Assembly: GCA_028023455.1 (NCBI GenBank)
Contig: JAQFVV010006215.1
Span: forward strand, 3,019,230 to 3,083,229
Reading direction: 5' to 3'
Source of the DNA: Epiperipatus broadwayi
Taxonomy: Eukaryota > Onychophora > Udeonychophora > Euonychophora > Peripatidae
DNA: 64,000 bases
Shown: positions 13,240 through 26,600 of the stretch, piece by piece
Numbering within the stretch: position 1 is the first letter of the stretch
Layout: each line of letters opens with the position of its first letter
Translations under genes and position numbers: made by a program
Notes under the pieces: model-generated
Told to the model about the DNA's origin: nothing
Seen by the model: only the letters and a program-made list of their open reading frames with translations
Databases searched by the model: none

Positions 13240-14769
13240 TTGGATAATTCCTTGCCAGATCATTTTCTATGAAGATAAAATGTCGTAATAAAATTATATA
13301 CATTTTCTTTCATAAGCTAAGCAAATTTCATTCAAAGGAAGAATTTTGACAATTATTTGACCATTATATTAAAAAAAAAAAAATCAGGGATTCACTTACA
13401 TAAAAATCTAAATCTCCACTATGGTAGGAATACATTATTGAATTAATTAAATACTGAAGTTTAAAAGTTATGTAAGAAGTATAAAATATAACTTTCTCCA
13501 CTAATAGATATTGTGAAACTAATTATGGAAGCCTGAAAATTATTCATAAAAATATATATTTTTTGAAAAAAATAGAAAAGACCTTTTAGTTTGGTTCACA
13601 ATTACAAAATATTCTTTATGAGAAAAAATACTTGTATCTAAAATTATTTTAGATTTATTTTAGAGTATTTGTAAATCTGACCTTTAAATTTTGTTATAGC
13701 ATATAACACAGTCAATTACATAATTAATACATTTCAGAACTATACTTTATATAATGTGATGCACTATGGTTTCTTCTTTATCAGAGTTAGCAATCTCTCA
13801 GCCATTACCCAGAGAAACCTGTTAGCCACCTTATCTTCCCTTTCCATTCCACAGTTTTTTACAATTCTTCTCGATCTTGCTCCATCCCATTTCCACATTA
13901 TCTACATCTAGATCCCCCTTATTTTTTTCCCAAACCCAGCATAAAAACTAAGAACTCACTTTCTGTATAATCACTTTGTTTATATTTATTCTCCCACAAT
14001 TTCATTATTTGTACTCTTTTTGCTTGTAAACATTCACATTCAATTAAAAGACAACTAATTTTCCATGCATTTCTTACATAACTTGCAAACTATATCACCC
14101 ACATTCTTCCACTTATGTGTATATGTAATGCTCCTGTTTGAGCCTTAAACAGTAAACTACTTTCCTTGCTATTATTATAAATTAACTCACACCCAACATT
14201 GTTTACTTCTATATATATTTAAATTCTTTTTACTCTCCGTACTAGTTCATCTCTCCAACTACCTATTTTTTATTAATGCATCTATTCTTCTATCCCATTC
14301 CTTACCACTATAACACTCAAGTCTAATACAATCATCCCATCTTTTATACAAGTATACTTTATCCCAATTTTTTGCATACCATACTATCTCATCCAGCCTG
14401 TTGTCTGTCCTTTACTCATCACCCAAATAAATACTATTTTGGCTATTCTCTTATTAATCCATAATTTGCAATCTATCAAACATTTTCATTTTGCCTTTTT
14501 GCATCTCTCATATAAAAACTTGATCATCCCATTTCTCCTTAAATGGTCTCCTTTTCCATCCACACATCTCCATCTAATGGATGTCTTCCTAGTTTTCTTG
14601 GTACTTTTTCTAAGTAATCTAATATCCCTTTATTAATACAATGCATTGTTACCATAAGTTAACCCTGTTACCACCATTCCCATACAATTCTTGCTATATT
14701 ATATGAAAACACGATTTCTTTATCAGTTCCTTTCTTTTCTCTGTTTCATTTATCAATTTTTTCTCCCAT

Positions 14770-15650
14770 TCATCCAAGCAATTTCTCTGATAAATAGTTG
14801 TACCTATTAACCACATTTAACCTTATATCCCCCAATAAAAATTCTTTCTCTCCTCTTTTCTCAGCATTTATCATCATTACTTTTAATTGTTCTTCACTAA
14901 ATTTAATGTCCATCTCTTTACCCACCTTGCTCACGTCTTCAGCATAACTTCCATATCTTCCCCTACTTTCTGTGCACAAGAAGACATTATCAGCAAATAA
15001 AAGATCTGATAATATATACACTCCCATCTATTAATGGCATCTCTACCCCTCTTCCTAATCTTTCTACTGCTCTCTCCATTTCTCTCGATTATAACAAAAT
15101 AGGTGACCTTATGAATAGTAATTATTTTTATACAATCTCTTAATAAGATCCACTAAATCTCCATTTCATTCCCAAATTTACTAAACTTACCAATAATTTA
15201 TTTCTGTTTACTCTATCATATGCTCTATATCTATAAAGACCATATATAACTGTTCCTTCTCGTATCTATAAGTTGTATTACTACAAATAAACTATCTCCT
15301 ATACACCTATCCAATCTAAAATTTCCTTGCCTTTCTCCTATTATATTATTTTCTTCCATCCATTTATCCACCCTTCTATATATACAAAAATTTTATATAA
15401 CAATGACAGTACTGCTATTGGTCTATAACTGTTTAACTTTCTATGGTCCTTACCCTTTCTTTTAAATAATAGCCTTACTCATATTATTCCAAATATCTAG
15501 AAATTCTGTCTACTGTGCCATCTTATTAAAACATGATAATAGATTTAATTTTGCCCAATTCCCAAATTCATCACCATCTCTGCTACTCATCCATCTAAAT
15601 CTTTTGCCTTTCCACTTTTCACTTTCTTCCCTGCCTCATTCATTTTCTGT
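14770..15650 (-). pseudogene. LINE reverse transcriptase core remnant
   Basis: Blocks in order on the minus strand are KKVKSGKAKDLDG near 15.6 kb, MVFIDIE...Y/DRVN-like near 15.2 kb, and the open piece 14770-15027 with LLFADNVFLCTESRGRYGSY and DIRLNVVNRYNYL. The catalytic FADD motif is FADN here. Several frameshifts are present. Confidence 0.78.
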
Positions 15651-16346
15651 AAAACTAATATTTCCATCACTATGTGCTTTTATGTTTATTATCACTCTGT
15701 CCTTCACATCTAACATCTTTTCTATATCCATTGCATATTTATTTAAGATTGTCCTAATTCTTCTCTAGAGCTACACTTTTTCCTTATCATGTAGTAATAC
15801 TTTTTCTCCCCTACATTCTTTCTTTTAATATATTTCCAAAAATTTTTTGCTCCCATTTCTTCCACTTTTATTAATATCCTCCAACAATTTACTAGTTAAT
15901 TTCATTCTCTCTATATAATTATCTATTTTAGCTTAATTTTTTTTAAAAAAAAAAAATTTTTCCCATTTCATATTAACATCTGTTTCACTTTGTTTATTTT
16001 TAATAGCCCATTTAGATTTTCTGCATGCTTTCTTTCTCTTTTACTAATTCTCATTTTTCTATTACTTTTATTCTTATGAATATTTTCACTTAAAACCCTA
16101 TTTGAAACTTTTTCTACTTCATCACACCAGTCCTTATATTTATCCATAACAAAAGCTTGCATGATTTCTTCAACTTTTATATTCTTCTAACTTATTCTTA
16201 TCATTCATTCTCCATCCACATCTTTCACTATCCTTTCTACTTTTATTACTATTTTCCATCACATTACTAACCATTTCTATTATAAAGAAATTATTATTAC
16301 TATTACATATTCTCTTTTCATTATCAAACACTTAATTTTCAGTACT

Positions 16347-17518
16347 TTATTTATTCCCTCTGTGAAATATATTATTTCTAGAACATGTGTATTTCCCCTT
16401 ATAAATATTTGATAAATTTCCAACGTTCAAATTCATTCTCTGACAAAAATTTCTCAAAAACTGTCCATTCTTGTTATCCACATCATCAATTTCTTGAATA
16501 TGCCCATTCATATACTCTATGACAGTGGTCTTCAACCACCGGTCCGCGGCCCGGTGCCGGGCCGTAGAAGTTTTTTGCTGGTCCGCGATAGACTGGCAAG
16601 AAAGTTTTAATAACAAAATAATAAGACTTTAAACTTTTAATTAATATAAACAATTTTTATTTATTTTTTTCATCGCACTTTTACCTGATTAAAAAAAAAG
16701 AAATAGAACAAAATCTAATCAGTCATACATAAATTAATTTGTTTTTCTAGTTATCACAGATGTTTATGGGGGGGGGGGGTAGAATTAAATTTTTTATTAC
16801 TTTTCTAAAAAAATTCAAAATTAAAAAAAAAAAAAGTTTTTTATTATACAAACTCCATATATATATAACTTCATCTAAGGCTAAGCTGTTTACATCTTTA
16901 AGAAAATTTATCTATAGACTTCTGCTGGTCCATGAAACCTTATCCTTATTTTTGCCGGTCCGCGGAACTTTATCCTTATTTTTACCGGTCCGCAGGTGTG
17001 AAAAGGTTGAAGACCATTGCTCTATGAACATTCCCCCCCCCCTTTTTTTTTGAAACTTTGTATATCCTTAACTAGGCATTCACATATGCTACTGTTCCAC
17101 TCCATTATAGTTTGACTATCACCCATGGCCATATAACCACCATCCATTCCTGTCTTTCCTAACATCTCAAACCACAAATGTTCTTGAACTTTACAGTATT
17201 TAAATATTTTTTAAACTTAACTCTTATACCACCACCCCTTTTTTATTTTCTGTTCATACTCTGCCATAACAAATCTTCCGGTGTAGGTTCTTCTCTTAGA
17301 TGTGTTTTCACTGCTGCTAATACATCAAGTCCTTAGTTTTTAATTGCTTTGTTTAATTCCAGCCACTTTTCTGGTCTCCTACCACCTTGCATATTCAAAT
17401 ATCCAATTTTTAACAATTTCTTCCTACCCCTTTTATAAATTCTTTTGACTCTTTCTTCTCTATTACATTTGTAATTAGCTTGTTCATCATTGGTTTTACA
17501 GACCCATTCCCTTTTCAC
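16347..17518 (-). pseudogene. LINE endonuclease domain, split by the hAT MITE
   Basis: The N-terminal block KIGYLNMQGGRRPEKW lies at about 17333-17518. It is followed across a stop by LDVLAAVKTHLREEP-like sequence to about 17230. After the MITE (17019-16523) the domain resumes with NGHIQEIDDVDNKNGQFLRN and GKYTCSR at 16347-16515. The Asn of GYLNMQ and the NGHI block correspond to conserved active-site segments of AP-type LINE endonucleases. Confidence 0.75.
16523..17019. mobile_element. hAT-type MITE, 497 bp
   Basis: The element begins CAGTGGTCTTCAACC and its other end reads, on the opposite strand, CAATGGTCTTCAACC. The exact 8-bp duplication CTCTATGA flanks it (16515-16522 and 17020-17027), as hAT transposons produce. 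Both ends carry GC-rich ggtccgcgg-type sequence in an otherwise AT-rich element. There is no transposase inside. A G run starts at 16769. It sits within the endonuclease part of the minus-strand LINE and splits it. Confidence 0.94.
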
Positions 17519-17621
17519 GTCTACATTTATATTTAAATCAGCTACCCTCTGTTCACTTCTTACATCCAGTCACTATTAACTTACTTTTTGATAATACTGT
17601 AATTTAAAACACTATTCCCCT

Positions 17622-17876
17622 TTATAAGTTTCCCGAACTGCAATATTTTTCATAAATCAAACCCCCTAATGCTTTACTTTCTTGTTTTGCTAAGTGCAAT
17701 TCATCTTTACTATATAACTCCCTCTTGCTAATAAAAAAATCCCACCCATCCACAAATATAACATTATTTCTCTTGCATAATTTTTTCAATCTCTCATTTA
17801 TAGAACATGCCCTATCTAACCTATGGTCAAATCTTGGTAGTAATCCAACTACTATGCTTCCTTTAACTTTATTCAA
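17622..17876 (-). pseudogene. LINE ORF1 esterase-like (SGNH hydrolase) fragment
   Basis: An 84-codon open piece holds VVGLLPRFDHRLD, then an INERLKKLCKRNNVIFVDGW stretch, then ELYSKDELHLAKQ. In intact SGNH domains of CR1-type ORF1 proteins the last block is usually D-x-x-HL with catalytic Asp and His. Both are visible here as DELHL. The N-terminal Ser block was not found in this piece. Confidence 0.7.
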
Positions 17877-18010
17877 GTTGCCAATTCTATATAATCATTC
17901 ATTACTTTCTCCGATGGCTCTGATAAATTATTTATCCCTACCATAACATAACATCTCTACTCTCGTTTCTTTACCTTATCTGTAACATCCCTAATTCTAG
18001 CTCCAGGTTT

Positions 18011-21000
18011 AAATTCGGCCCACTAGCAGTGTGAAGAAGACAATGAGACTCAATACTAAATTAAAATATGCATATACGTAGTTGTACGTGTGTAAGCGGA
18101 GAAAATGGAGTTTGAACAAGTTAGACAATAAATAGTTTAATATAAAGACAAATGATATACATTATGAATTAACTGCATACATTAGCATGTGCGTGAATCA
18201 GCAAGTGGTCGACCAAACGGTAGATAATTACATAACACTTTACTATTTCTCATATGCTCTTTTATTAATTAAATGACATATACTATAAATAAACACACAT
18301 CTTTGGTGTGTCCAATATTAAGATGCCAATCAATTATTAGAAAGAATTTACATAAAATTGCTATTAACGCTTTTATATACGGTTCTGATATGTAGTGACT
18401 AGCATGTGATTTCGGAGAGCGTTCTGAGATTCATTATATATATAAGAAAAACTATTTTCATGCCATTACGGTCGTGACAATAATAAAAACACATTTGAAA
18501 ATTATATTTAGTTATATGACAAAATATTTATTGAAAATTCTTTTAACAATAGTAAAAAGAATGCTTTATTTTCCCCAAGGCATATACTCTTAAAGTTAGA
18601 AATAGATTACGATGGTAGGATTGGATAATAAGATTGAAATAACATTATAAACTAATAAAGTTAATAATTTTCGGCATTTATATGTATATTTTGAGCAGAG
18701 CACAATTTTAATATTATTACAGCACTAAAATTAGGTCATAAGCAAAAGAAATAATATGAAGTTTGGCGATACTGATATATTGGCAAAGAACTAAGAGAAA
18801 AAGGTCATGCTTCTGGACGAAAATGAAGTCTAAGACCCCCTTTCTAGGGCAGTGCTTAGAAAAGTGTGATTAGGCATGGCATGGCTCAGGGCTTACTGGA
18901 GTAACTGACGCGAGAAACCTTTTATAAGAAAGTTTGGTCCTGAGAAGCTCAACTATCAACAGGATAGAACATGAAGAAAATCTATGGGTTCGAACTTGTC
19001 GCAACTCCCAGATTAGAAACACGTAATATATATATATATTTTCACAAAGTGGAGTCGAATGTCAGTAATGCAGTACTGACGAATGTCACTAACGACATGG
19101 AATAAGATTTACTGCTTTAAAAATAAATGACCCTAGTTTGAATGCCATAATTTATAGATAATGCGCGATGCTGCTGTAATATATATATATGTATACAAGA
19201 TTTTACTTGATAACTAAAATAGTAAAATATACATTAAAATTTACCCCCTTCCTTTCCTGCTGTTTAAAAATGATTCAATCCCACCTTCGTGGATTTTACA
19301 ACAACTGAGAATATTTAAGCATATGATATTTTAAGAATATGGAAAAATAAAAGAAAGCTAGCAGTTATAGAAAACAACTAATAGGTCACCTAAGTTAGTT
19401 AAACAAATTTTTATACTAAAACATAAACAAAATGTTGACTCGTAAAAACAATCTGGCAAGCATATTAATTAATAATGCGTTGTTTTAAAAAAACATTAAT
19501 AACCTTAATTCATGAAGGTTTACTTAAAAGAAGGAAAGAAAAGATTTTAAGAAATTCAGTTCATCAGATTGCTTGAGATTGTCATATTAATAATAAAAGC
19601 ATACATATAAAATCAAGTAATAAATCACTATAAATGAGAGAGAATTAAATTTATAGAAATTATTTGAGAATAATTTACATTATTAGAAAAGTTACAACGT
19701 TAAATCATACATTAGAAGAAATTGATAATAGGGTTTGAGATTAGTCAGCTACATTTACTTTTAGGTGGTACGCAAATTATTACCTTGCACAATTTAAGAG
19801 TCCATTTTCAAAGTACAGTATTTAATGGATCTGTGCGAGTTCTTATGTGGCAAGCAAGTTTCTATTCAGCATACTTAAGTTCTCCATCGGGCTTTTACTT
19901 CATTCTATGGGAGCATGATGGTACGGTAGCGGCAGATGACCACAGGATGGGCTTACTACTCGATCATTATTTTTTAACTTTCAAACCAGCATGGGTTATG
20001 TTCACTGCACAGTTCTTTCAATAGTAACTTCTCTATTGGTGTTTAAAATTGGCCCATTTTATACTCCTGCCCAGGTATTTGAAGAATGCTCTCAATTTAT
20101 TTCTAGCTCAAATCTAATCTTTAATCTAAAATCTTAAGTTTTCTTTGTTCATTGTTTGAAGATGCAATCGTCAGATAACTGTCCAAAAATAAATTCAAAT
20201 CAATTTTCAGATTGAAAACAGATTTGACAAAAATGTTTATACAAAAGCAAAATCTATTAATCCCATTGCTAATTTTATTTTCAGTAAAACTTTAATTAAA
20301 AATTCCTTCCAAGATCCAAAACAATATTATATTTCCAATCCTTTAATTATTTTTGGACTATTAACAATTGCATCTCCCATCTTGGATTTTGACAAAATAT
20401 ACAATTTAGTAGGAAAAACAATTTAAAAAGAAAAAGTTTTAAAATGGCGTATAATAAAATCAATATTTTGTTAGTATTTTTGCTCCTATAATATATATCT
20501 GAGCCGCACCTATGTAATTTTTTTAATGTGAAGAAAAGAATTAATAATACATATTGAAAAGTTAAACTTTATAAATTTTAGGCGCACATCTCAAATATAT
20601 ACATAATATATATATATCCGATTAAAGAAGCGGGATGGAATATAGGATTTAAACACAGGTTAGTAGATGGAACCATGAAGATCAATCTTAAGCTAAAATT
20701 GACTGCTTCAATATATATATAGGCTATGGATTTTTGTTTTGTGTAACTTATCTCAATTTGAGCAATAAATCAATTAATATAAACATGAGTGGTAGCTTTG
20801 CATTATTTATATTCAAAAAAAAATGTAGACTTACAAGAATTTAAAAAAAACTGACTTTTATACAGTGTTTTATAAATTACTTGAAACGATATTAAAAATT
20901 ATCAAATACAATAAATTATTTACTTTTAAAAATAATAGATGTATGTAATGTAAATTAACAAACTTTATTGTTTTGTAAATTATATACTTTAAATGATATT

Positions 21001-21770
21001 AAAAATTATCCAATAAAATATTTTAAAGAATTCTTAAAATATATTTTTATTATCATTTATGTATACAGTATGTGCTAATATTTTACATTTTTTGTGGTTT
21101 AGCTAATGTATATTATTATACAATACATGCATTGTTCAGGCAGTTTGAAGAGAGCACCAGTCAACTTTTTTACTTGGACACACACATATTACTATTTTAC
21201 TGCCATTGTCAATAATAATATTTGTTAATGAAGTTTATTAAACCATAATCAGACATGAAAATGAATAAATAGGTGGCACTTATATCAATGCATAAAGAAA
21301 AAACAACTATCTCATAAATTTAAAGTAGTTTAGCCAGGAACAAGAACATCATCATCTAACTCTAAAAATCAGTCTTATCTTGCCTCCCTATATGTCAACA
21401 CGATATTTTTTAGTTAAATACACACGTATTACAAATAGAATGCCAGAAACTGTATCTCTTGAGACTTAATGCCCATTCATAAATTAATATTATATGGATA
21501 TGCATGATTCTGATCAATAGAATAAAATTTAATAATAAAACACTTGAAAAAAAAATGCATATTTAAATATATAATAACTTAAATTGCATGCCAAAAATTC
21601 CATGAAACAATTATTATTTACAAATGATTATTATTTGTAATTAATCAATTTTGTTACATATTTTTGTGTTTTGACATGACTTGGACATATACATATCACA
21701 GTATATGCTTAATAATTAATAATACTAATTAGTTTATCATGTGAAAAATATATTTAAAATAAAATATAAT
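18011..21770. other. Moderately AT-rich stretch, nothing firmly assigned
   Basis: Apart from the unassigned frame at 19.7-20.0 kb, there are TA microsatellites (19027, 19180, 20612) and two similar AT blocks at 20860-20930 and 20965-21030 (gatattaaaaattatc shared). No gene was recognised. Confidence 0.45.
19722..20024 (+). other. Unassigned 100-codon open frame in a GC-richer patch
   Basis: The frame begins MIIGFEISQLHLLLGGTQII and ends with a Phe/Gln-rich tail. It has slightly higher GC than its surroundings and no stop for 303 nt, which is uncommon here. I recognise no domain, splice context or neighbour supporting a gene. It may be a chance frame or part of an unrecognised repeat. Confidence 0.2.
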
Positions 21771-22128
21771 ATATAGGATATATGAGCACAGACTTTCACA
21801 TGACCCACCACTCAGCACTCTATCTCATATCACCAATACACTTGAACACATGTATGTCAAAAAGATAAATAATCACCAATATACGTATTTCATGCTAAAC
21901 CAGCAATCATCAGTTGGTCCAGACTATCATCTCTACACATATATGCAATAGGTGCTCAGATGTATGTGTTGAGATGATAGTCTGGACCAACTGATGATTG
22001 CTGGTTTAGCATGAAATACGGATATTGGTGATTATTTATCTTTTCGACATATATGTGTTCAAGTGTATCAGTGATATGAGATAGAGTGGTGAGTCATGTG
22101 AAAGTTTGTGCTCATATACCCTATATAT
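21771..22128. repeat. Long hairpin repeat, ~165-bp arms
   Basis: Left arm 21771-21943 and right arm 21963-22128 are inverted copies with few mismatches (catgctaaaccagcaatcat against atgattgctggtttagcatg), with a loop of about 20 nt. It belongs to a family with copies at 30.7, 57.8 and 2.0 kb, recognisable by the core catcagttggtcca. Confidence 0.93.
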
Positions 22129-23026
22129 TGCATATATTCATATAGGTATATAATAAGCCTGTATTTCAGTTATGAAAATAAAATACTAAAAAGTTGATTA
22201 TTCAGTAGTATAAGCAATCATAAAACGTTCAATTTTTTGAGAGATTGCTACAAATAGTATGTAAATATAAAAGCTGTGGAGAAAGATACGTATTGGGTTA
22301 CATTATTCTATTAACATGAGCGAAGCTGCAGTTATAGCTAATACATATATACTTTGAAAGATGATAAATAAAAATATTAAGATTGCCAAAAGTTATAGAG
22401 AAAAAAACATAGATTACATCTTTCTTCAAATAATTTTAAATCAATTTTCAAATACAGTGTACATATGATGTTAACAGATATTATGGCATCAGAAGGAATA
22501 TAGTTTTATTGTGCTAATACTTTAAAAAAGAAAATAATATATAATTAAAATTAAATTGCCTAATAGTGGTAATGAGAAAATAAAACAATTTTAAAATTCT
22601 ATTTCTATGCAAAAATATTGAATTGATGAAACAATAATTAAATGTTTTAAAAAAAATGCGAAGTACAATTTTTAATATGTTTATTATAATATTTAATACA
22701 ATTTCTTAATTTAATAGTGATCCTTTGTTATATCATAATTTTCTTTGAATATTCTTCATATTTCAATTATTGTCAATATTGAATAATAGAACGAATGCTG
22801 AAACAAAAATATATATAAATTTAAATTAATTACAAATTATCAGAAATGTTTGAAAATTGATATAAGTTTTAAAATTAAAATAAGCAATATCTAAATGACG
22901 AAAACATTACAACAATACTTTCGTCAGTTAATGATGTGAGTTGCTTTTTAATCATCATTAAAAGTAGAAAATGATATAAATTGAGTTTCACTCTGATTAA
23001 AGAATCATTCAAAATAGTAAGAGATT

Positions 23027-23332
23027 ACATTTATATATTGGACTATTTCCATCATCTATTATTAAGTATTGAATGTCTTTAGAAAAATTTAACTTTATTT
23101 AAATTTTCCAATTACATTAACCTATTAGTAATAGCACACATAGAAGTAGTATTCTCCTCTCTTCTTCAGGTGTTGCTAGCCTGACCAGACCGTAATAGCT
23201 TGAGAATCGAACTTGAATCCTAAGATTCTTAAATATGAAATTTTAAAGTAATGCTCTAACTAATTGAATCATCCAAAGACATTCGATACCTAATAGTAGA
23301 TGATGGAAATAGTCCAATATATAAATACAACT
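23027..23332. repeat. Second foldback with tRNA-like centre
   Basis: The left part matches the 12.8-kb element, with ttgaatgtctttagaaaaat shared. The right arm is short (about 23273-23332), inverted against 23030-23085. The centre keeps tRNA-like boxes on the minus strand (gttagagcattac; caagttcgattctc). Confidence 0.83.
23190..23275 (-). ncRNA. tRNA-derived (SINE-like) segment, second copy
   Basis: The minus strand reads an A-box-like tcaattagttagagca and a B-box-like agttcgattct at about 40-nt spacing. It is homologous to 12985-13067. Its B box is closer to the consensus. Confidence 0.6.
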
Positions 23333-24039
23333 AAAATATCATTATCACAAACCTTCAGAAGTAAGAGATTGTCGTTTTTTTTTTCCATCTAACCAATAGC
23401 ACAAGTTACACTTGTATATAAAATATGAGAACTTAGTAGAAAATAATGATTTATTGTAAATATAAATGATGTTTGTTGTTTTTTAAAAAAAAATAGAAAT
23501 AATAACAAACTGAAAAAAGATGTTAATGAAATGTATCAAATAAAAAAAAAACTTTAATTGAAAAATAAAATAAATATTAAACACAAAGTGAATAGCAACG
23601 GGGGGAAAAATGAATTAACTAAATATGCCAATATAACTCAATAATAGACCGCAGAATATCTCTCAAAAATTGCAAAAAGCATTTAACTTCATAATATCTG
23701 AGGATTTTATATGTCAATTTAATCTCAAAAAAATTAAGATAGATGTTGACATTTATGATATAGCTAAATAAAAATCAGTTTCAATTTAGAAAAACAGATG
23801 CAATTTCCATTGTTTGTTGGAAAATATATGTTAAAAAATATTTACAAAGAATTTTTTTGTAAGGTAATCAAATCTTCATTTTAGTCTTTAGTGAATATGT
23901 TAATAAGAAAATCATCAATTCTATTAGTTATCTGTAAAAAATAGGATTTACATATTCCAATGTTTAAGCCTCTTTATTACAGCTTTATTTTATAAAATAC
24001 AACTATTTCTCTTCTTAAAATCAACTGTCAGTGTTTATT

Positions 24040-25580
24040 CCATGTTTTCAATCTTTTCCAACACATCTTTCATAATTCTTTTGGCCTGAAGCACACCCCA
24101 AATCCAAATTCTCTTTCTCCTCATAATTGTCTCAACAATTTTTTTTCTTTGACTCTTCAATATTTCGATATTGCCCATCTTATCCTTGCTCTTAATCCAT
24201 TTCATTCATCTCAAAGACCTCCACAGTATTATCTACTCTCAATTAAACTATAAAATAGTTTATTCTTATTAAAATCCTATTTATCTACTGTTATTAATAC
24301 TATGTGTGTGATAGGAATATGGTACAGTTGCTAGCTTTAATGCAAATTTACTTAGATAGAAAAAAGTGTCATTTTCTGGTTCCCAAAAAAATTTGAAGAA
24401 AGCTGCTAACACTTGTAATTTCTGCTTAAAATGTAGATATAAAGGTTCAAATATATAATTTCCTGTCTTAACCATACCATCAATTTCGAGGGTTGGTGAT
24501 ACTCATATTGTGGGTGGATATCTCAAGGCCCATCGATCACATCCTCTCGTTCAAGTATATGGTTGTGTTCGTTGTGGCAAATAGTCTCTCAAAGTGTTAT
24601 ATGCTTTAGATTAATATTTACTCTTAACATTTTCATCTTAAACCTTATACAATTTATATTAAACCTATTTACAAGTATGAATCTCATTATTATACCATTT
24701 CCAACTTTCTTATACACTTAACAATTCTATTTTTTATACCAAAACTTTACTCTTACAGTTTCGACTGTCCTACAGTCATCATCAGAGCTACAATATTCAA
24801 ATATATAATCATACAATTAATACATTGTATACACATATTTATATACATAATCAAAACATACATCTTAAACTGACCATTATAAATGATCATTTTCCATTTT
24901 ATTATAAAGTTTTGATATAAAAAATAGTATTGTTAAGTGTATAAGAAGGTTAAAAATGGTATATATAAATATAGAAATCAATACATAAGGAAAGGAGGAA
25001 GAAGATGAATCTCATTCCCATGATTATACTTGTGAGAATTGGTATTTAAAGAGAGTTGTTTTGATAATACTGAAGTTAGCATTAGAGATCAAAACAATTC
25101 ATCAAAGTATACATTAAATAAAACAAAAGATATATAACTTTTTGCTTCACCACTTTTTAAAGAAAATTATTATGTAAATATTTTCTGATTTATATATATA
25201 TTGTTAGTAAATATCACTTCTTCTTATCTAAGTCTTTCTTTTTCAAAAAAATATCCAATTAAGTTTATTAACTTCCTTTTCACAATCAATAAAATAGATA
25301 TTAATTGTCCTTTTTCTTTTTATTCATCTCTCAACAATAGTTTTCAATATTCCAAATATTTCTCTTGTCTCTCTACCATTTCTAAATTCAAATAGCCTCT
25401 TTAGATGTGCTTATCCAATCTACTTGAAATCTATCTATTCAAGATCTCAACATTTTAAATATATATAACATTTAGCTAATTATTTTACAATCTGTTCTGA
25501 GTCATATATTATATTGCAAATATCGACTAATTCCTTTAACTCTTTTCTCTCAAAACCATTAAGATTGTGGTTATAATGAA
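24040..25580 (-). mobile_element. LINE reverse transcriptase fossil, interrupted by a MITE
   Basis: On the minus strand, 25580-25200 reads FEFRNGRETREIFGILKTI and then INIYFIDCEKEVNKLNW, the RT fingers and palm blocks of a non-LTR element. At 24250-24040 a C-terminal block follows with RRLRMKWIKSKDKMGN-like sequence and QRKKIVETIMRRKRIW. Between them lies a 270-bp foldback repeat (24691-24963) and unassigned sequence. No endonuclease was seen. Confidence 0.7.
24691..24963. repeat. Foldback MITE, short copy of the 41.4-kb family
   Basis: The left end (ataccatttccaactttctt) is repeated inverted at the right end (ataagaaggttaaaaatggt) with imperfect arms of about 60 bp. Its first ~190 bp match 41430-41610 closely, including the block tttcgactgtcctacagtca. 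It is inserted in the LINE fossil. Confidence 0.85.
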
Positions 25581-26595
25581 TAAAGATTACACAGATGCAA
25601 TTGAAGAGACAAGCATTATTATCGAAAAATACACAAAAAAGAAAGAAAAGATAATATTGCTTTCTTGACCTTTAAACCGAGTTATTTTGTTAGATATTTT
25701 AAAAAATAAAGTTTATGTGATTATTAAAAAATTTGTTTATAAATCAAAGTTGTAATTAATAATTTGTTAAGTGCATACTCATTACGTAAGTAATATATAT
25801 TAAGGCTATAACCTTAAGACTATGTACCTAGATGTGACAGTAGGGATCTCTACATATATTAAACTTTAAAAGACAATTTATGAATCAAAATATATTTGTA
25901 GCCTTCTTTTAGATAAGTTATATATAAAGAGAGTTTTCTGTTTGTTTTACTATTAATTTGGATAAATTTCTAAATGAATATTGTTTATTATTGTCGAAAT
26001 TATAGATGTTGAAAATGAACTTAAAAAACTTTAACTAAAATTGGGCAAATTTGTAGATAGTTTATAATAAAAATAAAAAATAGGCAAGTCTAAAAGCAAT
26101 GGCTGTAAATGGAAGTGGTAAATGTTAAGACATTATTTATTTGATAATAAAAATAATGACAAAGATATTATAATGCAATGATTAAATAGACTTTTTTTGA
26201 GAAAATGTAGTGTTCCATTAAAATTATACATAAAAAAAATTTTGTGGAATACTTTATTTAGAATGAATATAATTATGGAGCAGAAACATGATAATAATAA
26301 TAATAAAAAAGACAAGATAAGATAAAGGAGAAGAATAAGATAAGCAATGTTTCAACTACTGAAAAAAAAAAAAACATACCTAAATTTAAAAAAAGATGAT
26401 TATGAAGTAATAGAAGATTTGGATTGAGCCTAAATTTAATAGTAAAAAAATTATGAAAAATACTTTGAAAGAAATTATAAACAGAGATAAAATTCAATGA
26501 AGTTGAAAGATAATAATAAAAAAGACAAAAAAAAGGGGGTTTGCGTTTGAGTGCTTGACAAGTAAAGCAAAAGACAGAAAAGCTTACAGAAAGTT
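25581..26595. other. AT-rich stretch, nothing assigned
   Basis: This is A-rich DNA with a short (ataat)n-like run near 26290. Open frames here are T-rich reverse readings without domains. The same holds for 22129-23026 and 23333-24039. Confidence 0.5.
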
Positions 26596-26600
26596 GTCAG

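Larger units (their letters stand above)
13745..18010 (-). mobile_element. CR1-like LINE with esterase, endonuclease and RT blocks, decayed
   Basis: Read on the minus strand from 18.0 kb, the order is an SGNH-esterase-like ORF1 end, an AP-type endonuclease, reverse transcriptase and a C-terminal region (for example a GWMR..YAKNWDK stretch near 14.4 kb). Many stops and frameshifts are present. The element is split by the hAT MITE at 16523-17019. An esterase-containing ORF1 is typical of CR1/L2-type LINEs, so that clade is preferred but not proven. The ends are approximate. Confidence 0.83.

Noticed and set aside
20640-20720. tRNA-like segment on the minus strand
   Set aside because: A weak B-box-like gtgttta-aatcc is present, but the A box and cloverleaf pairing are not convincing.
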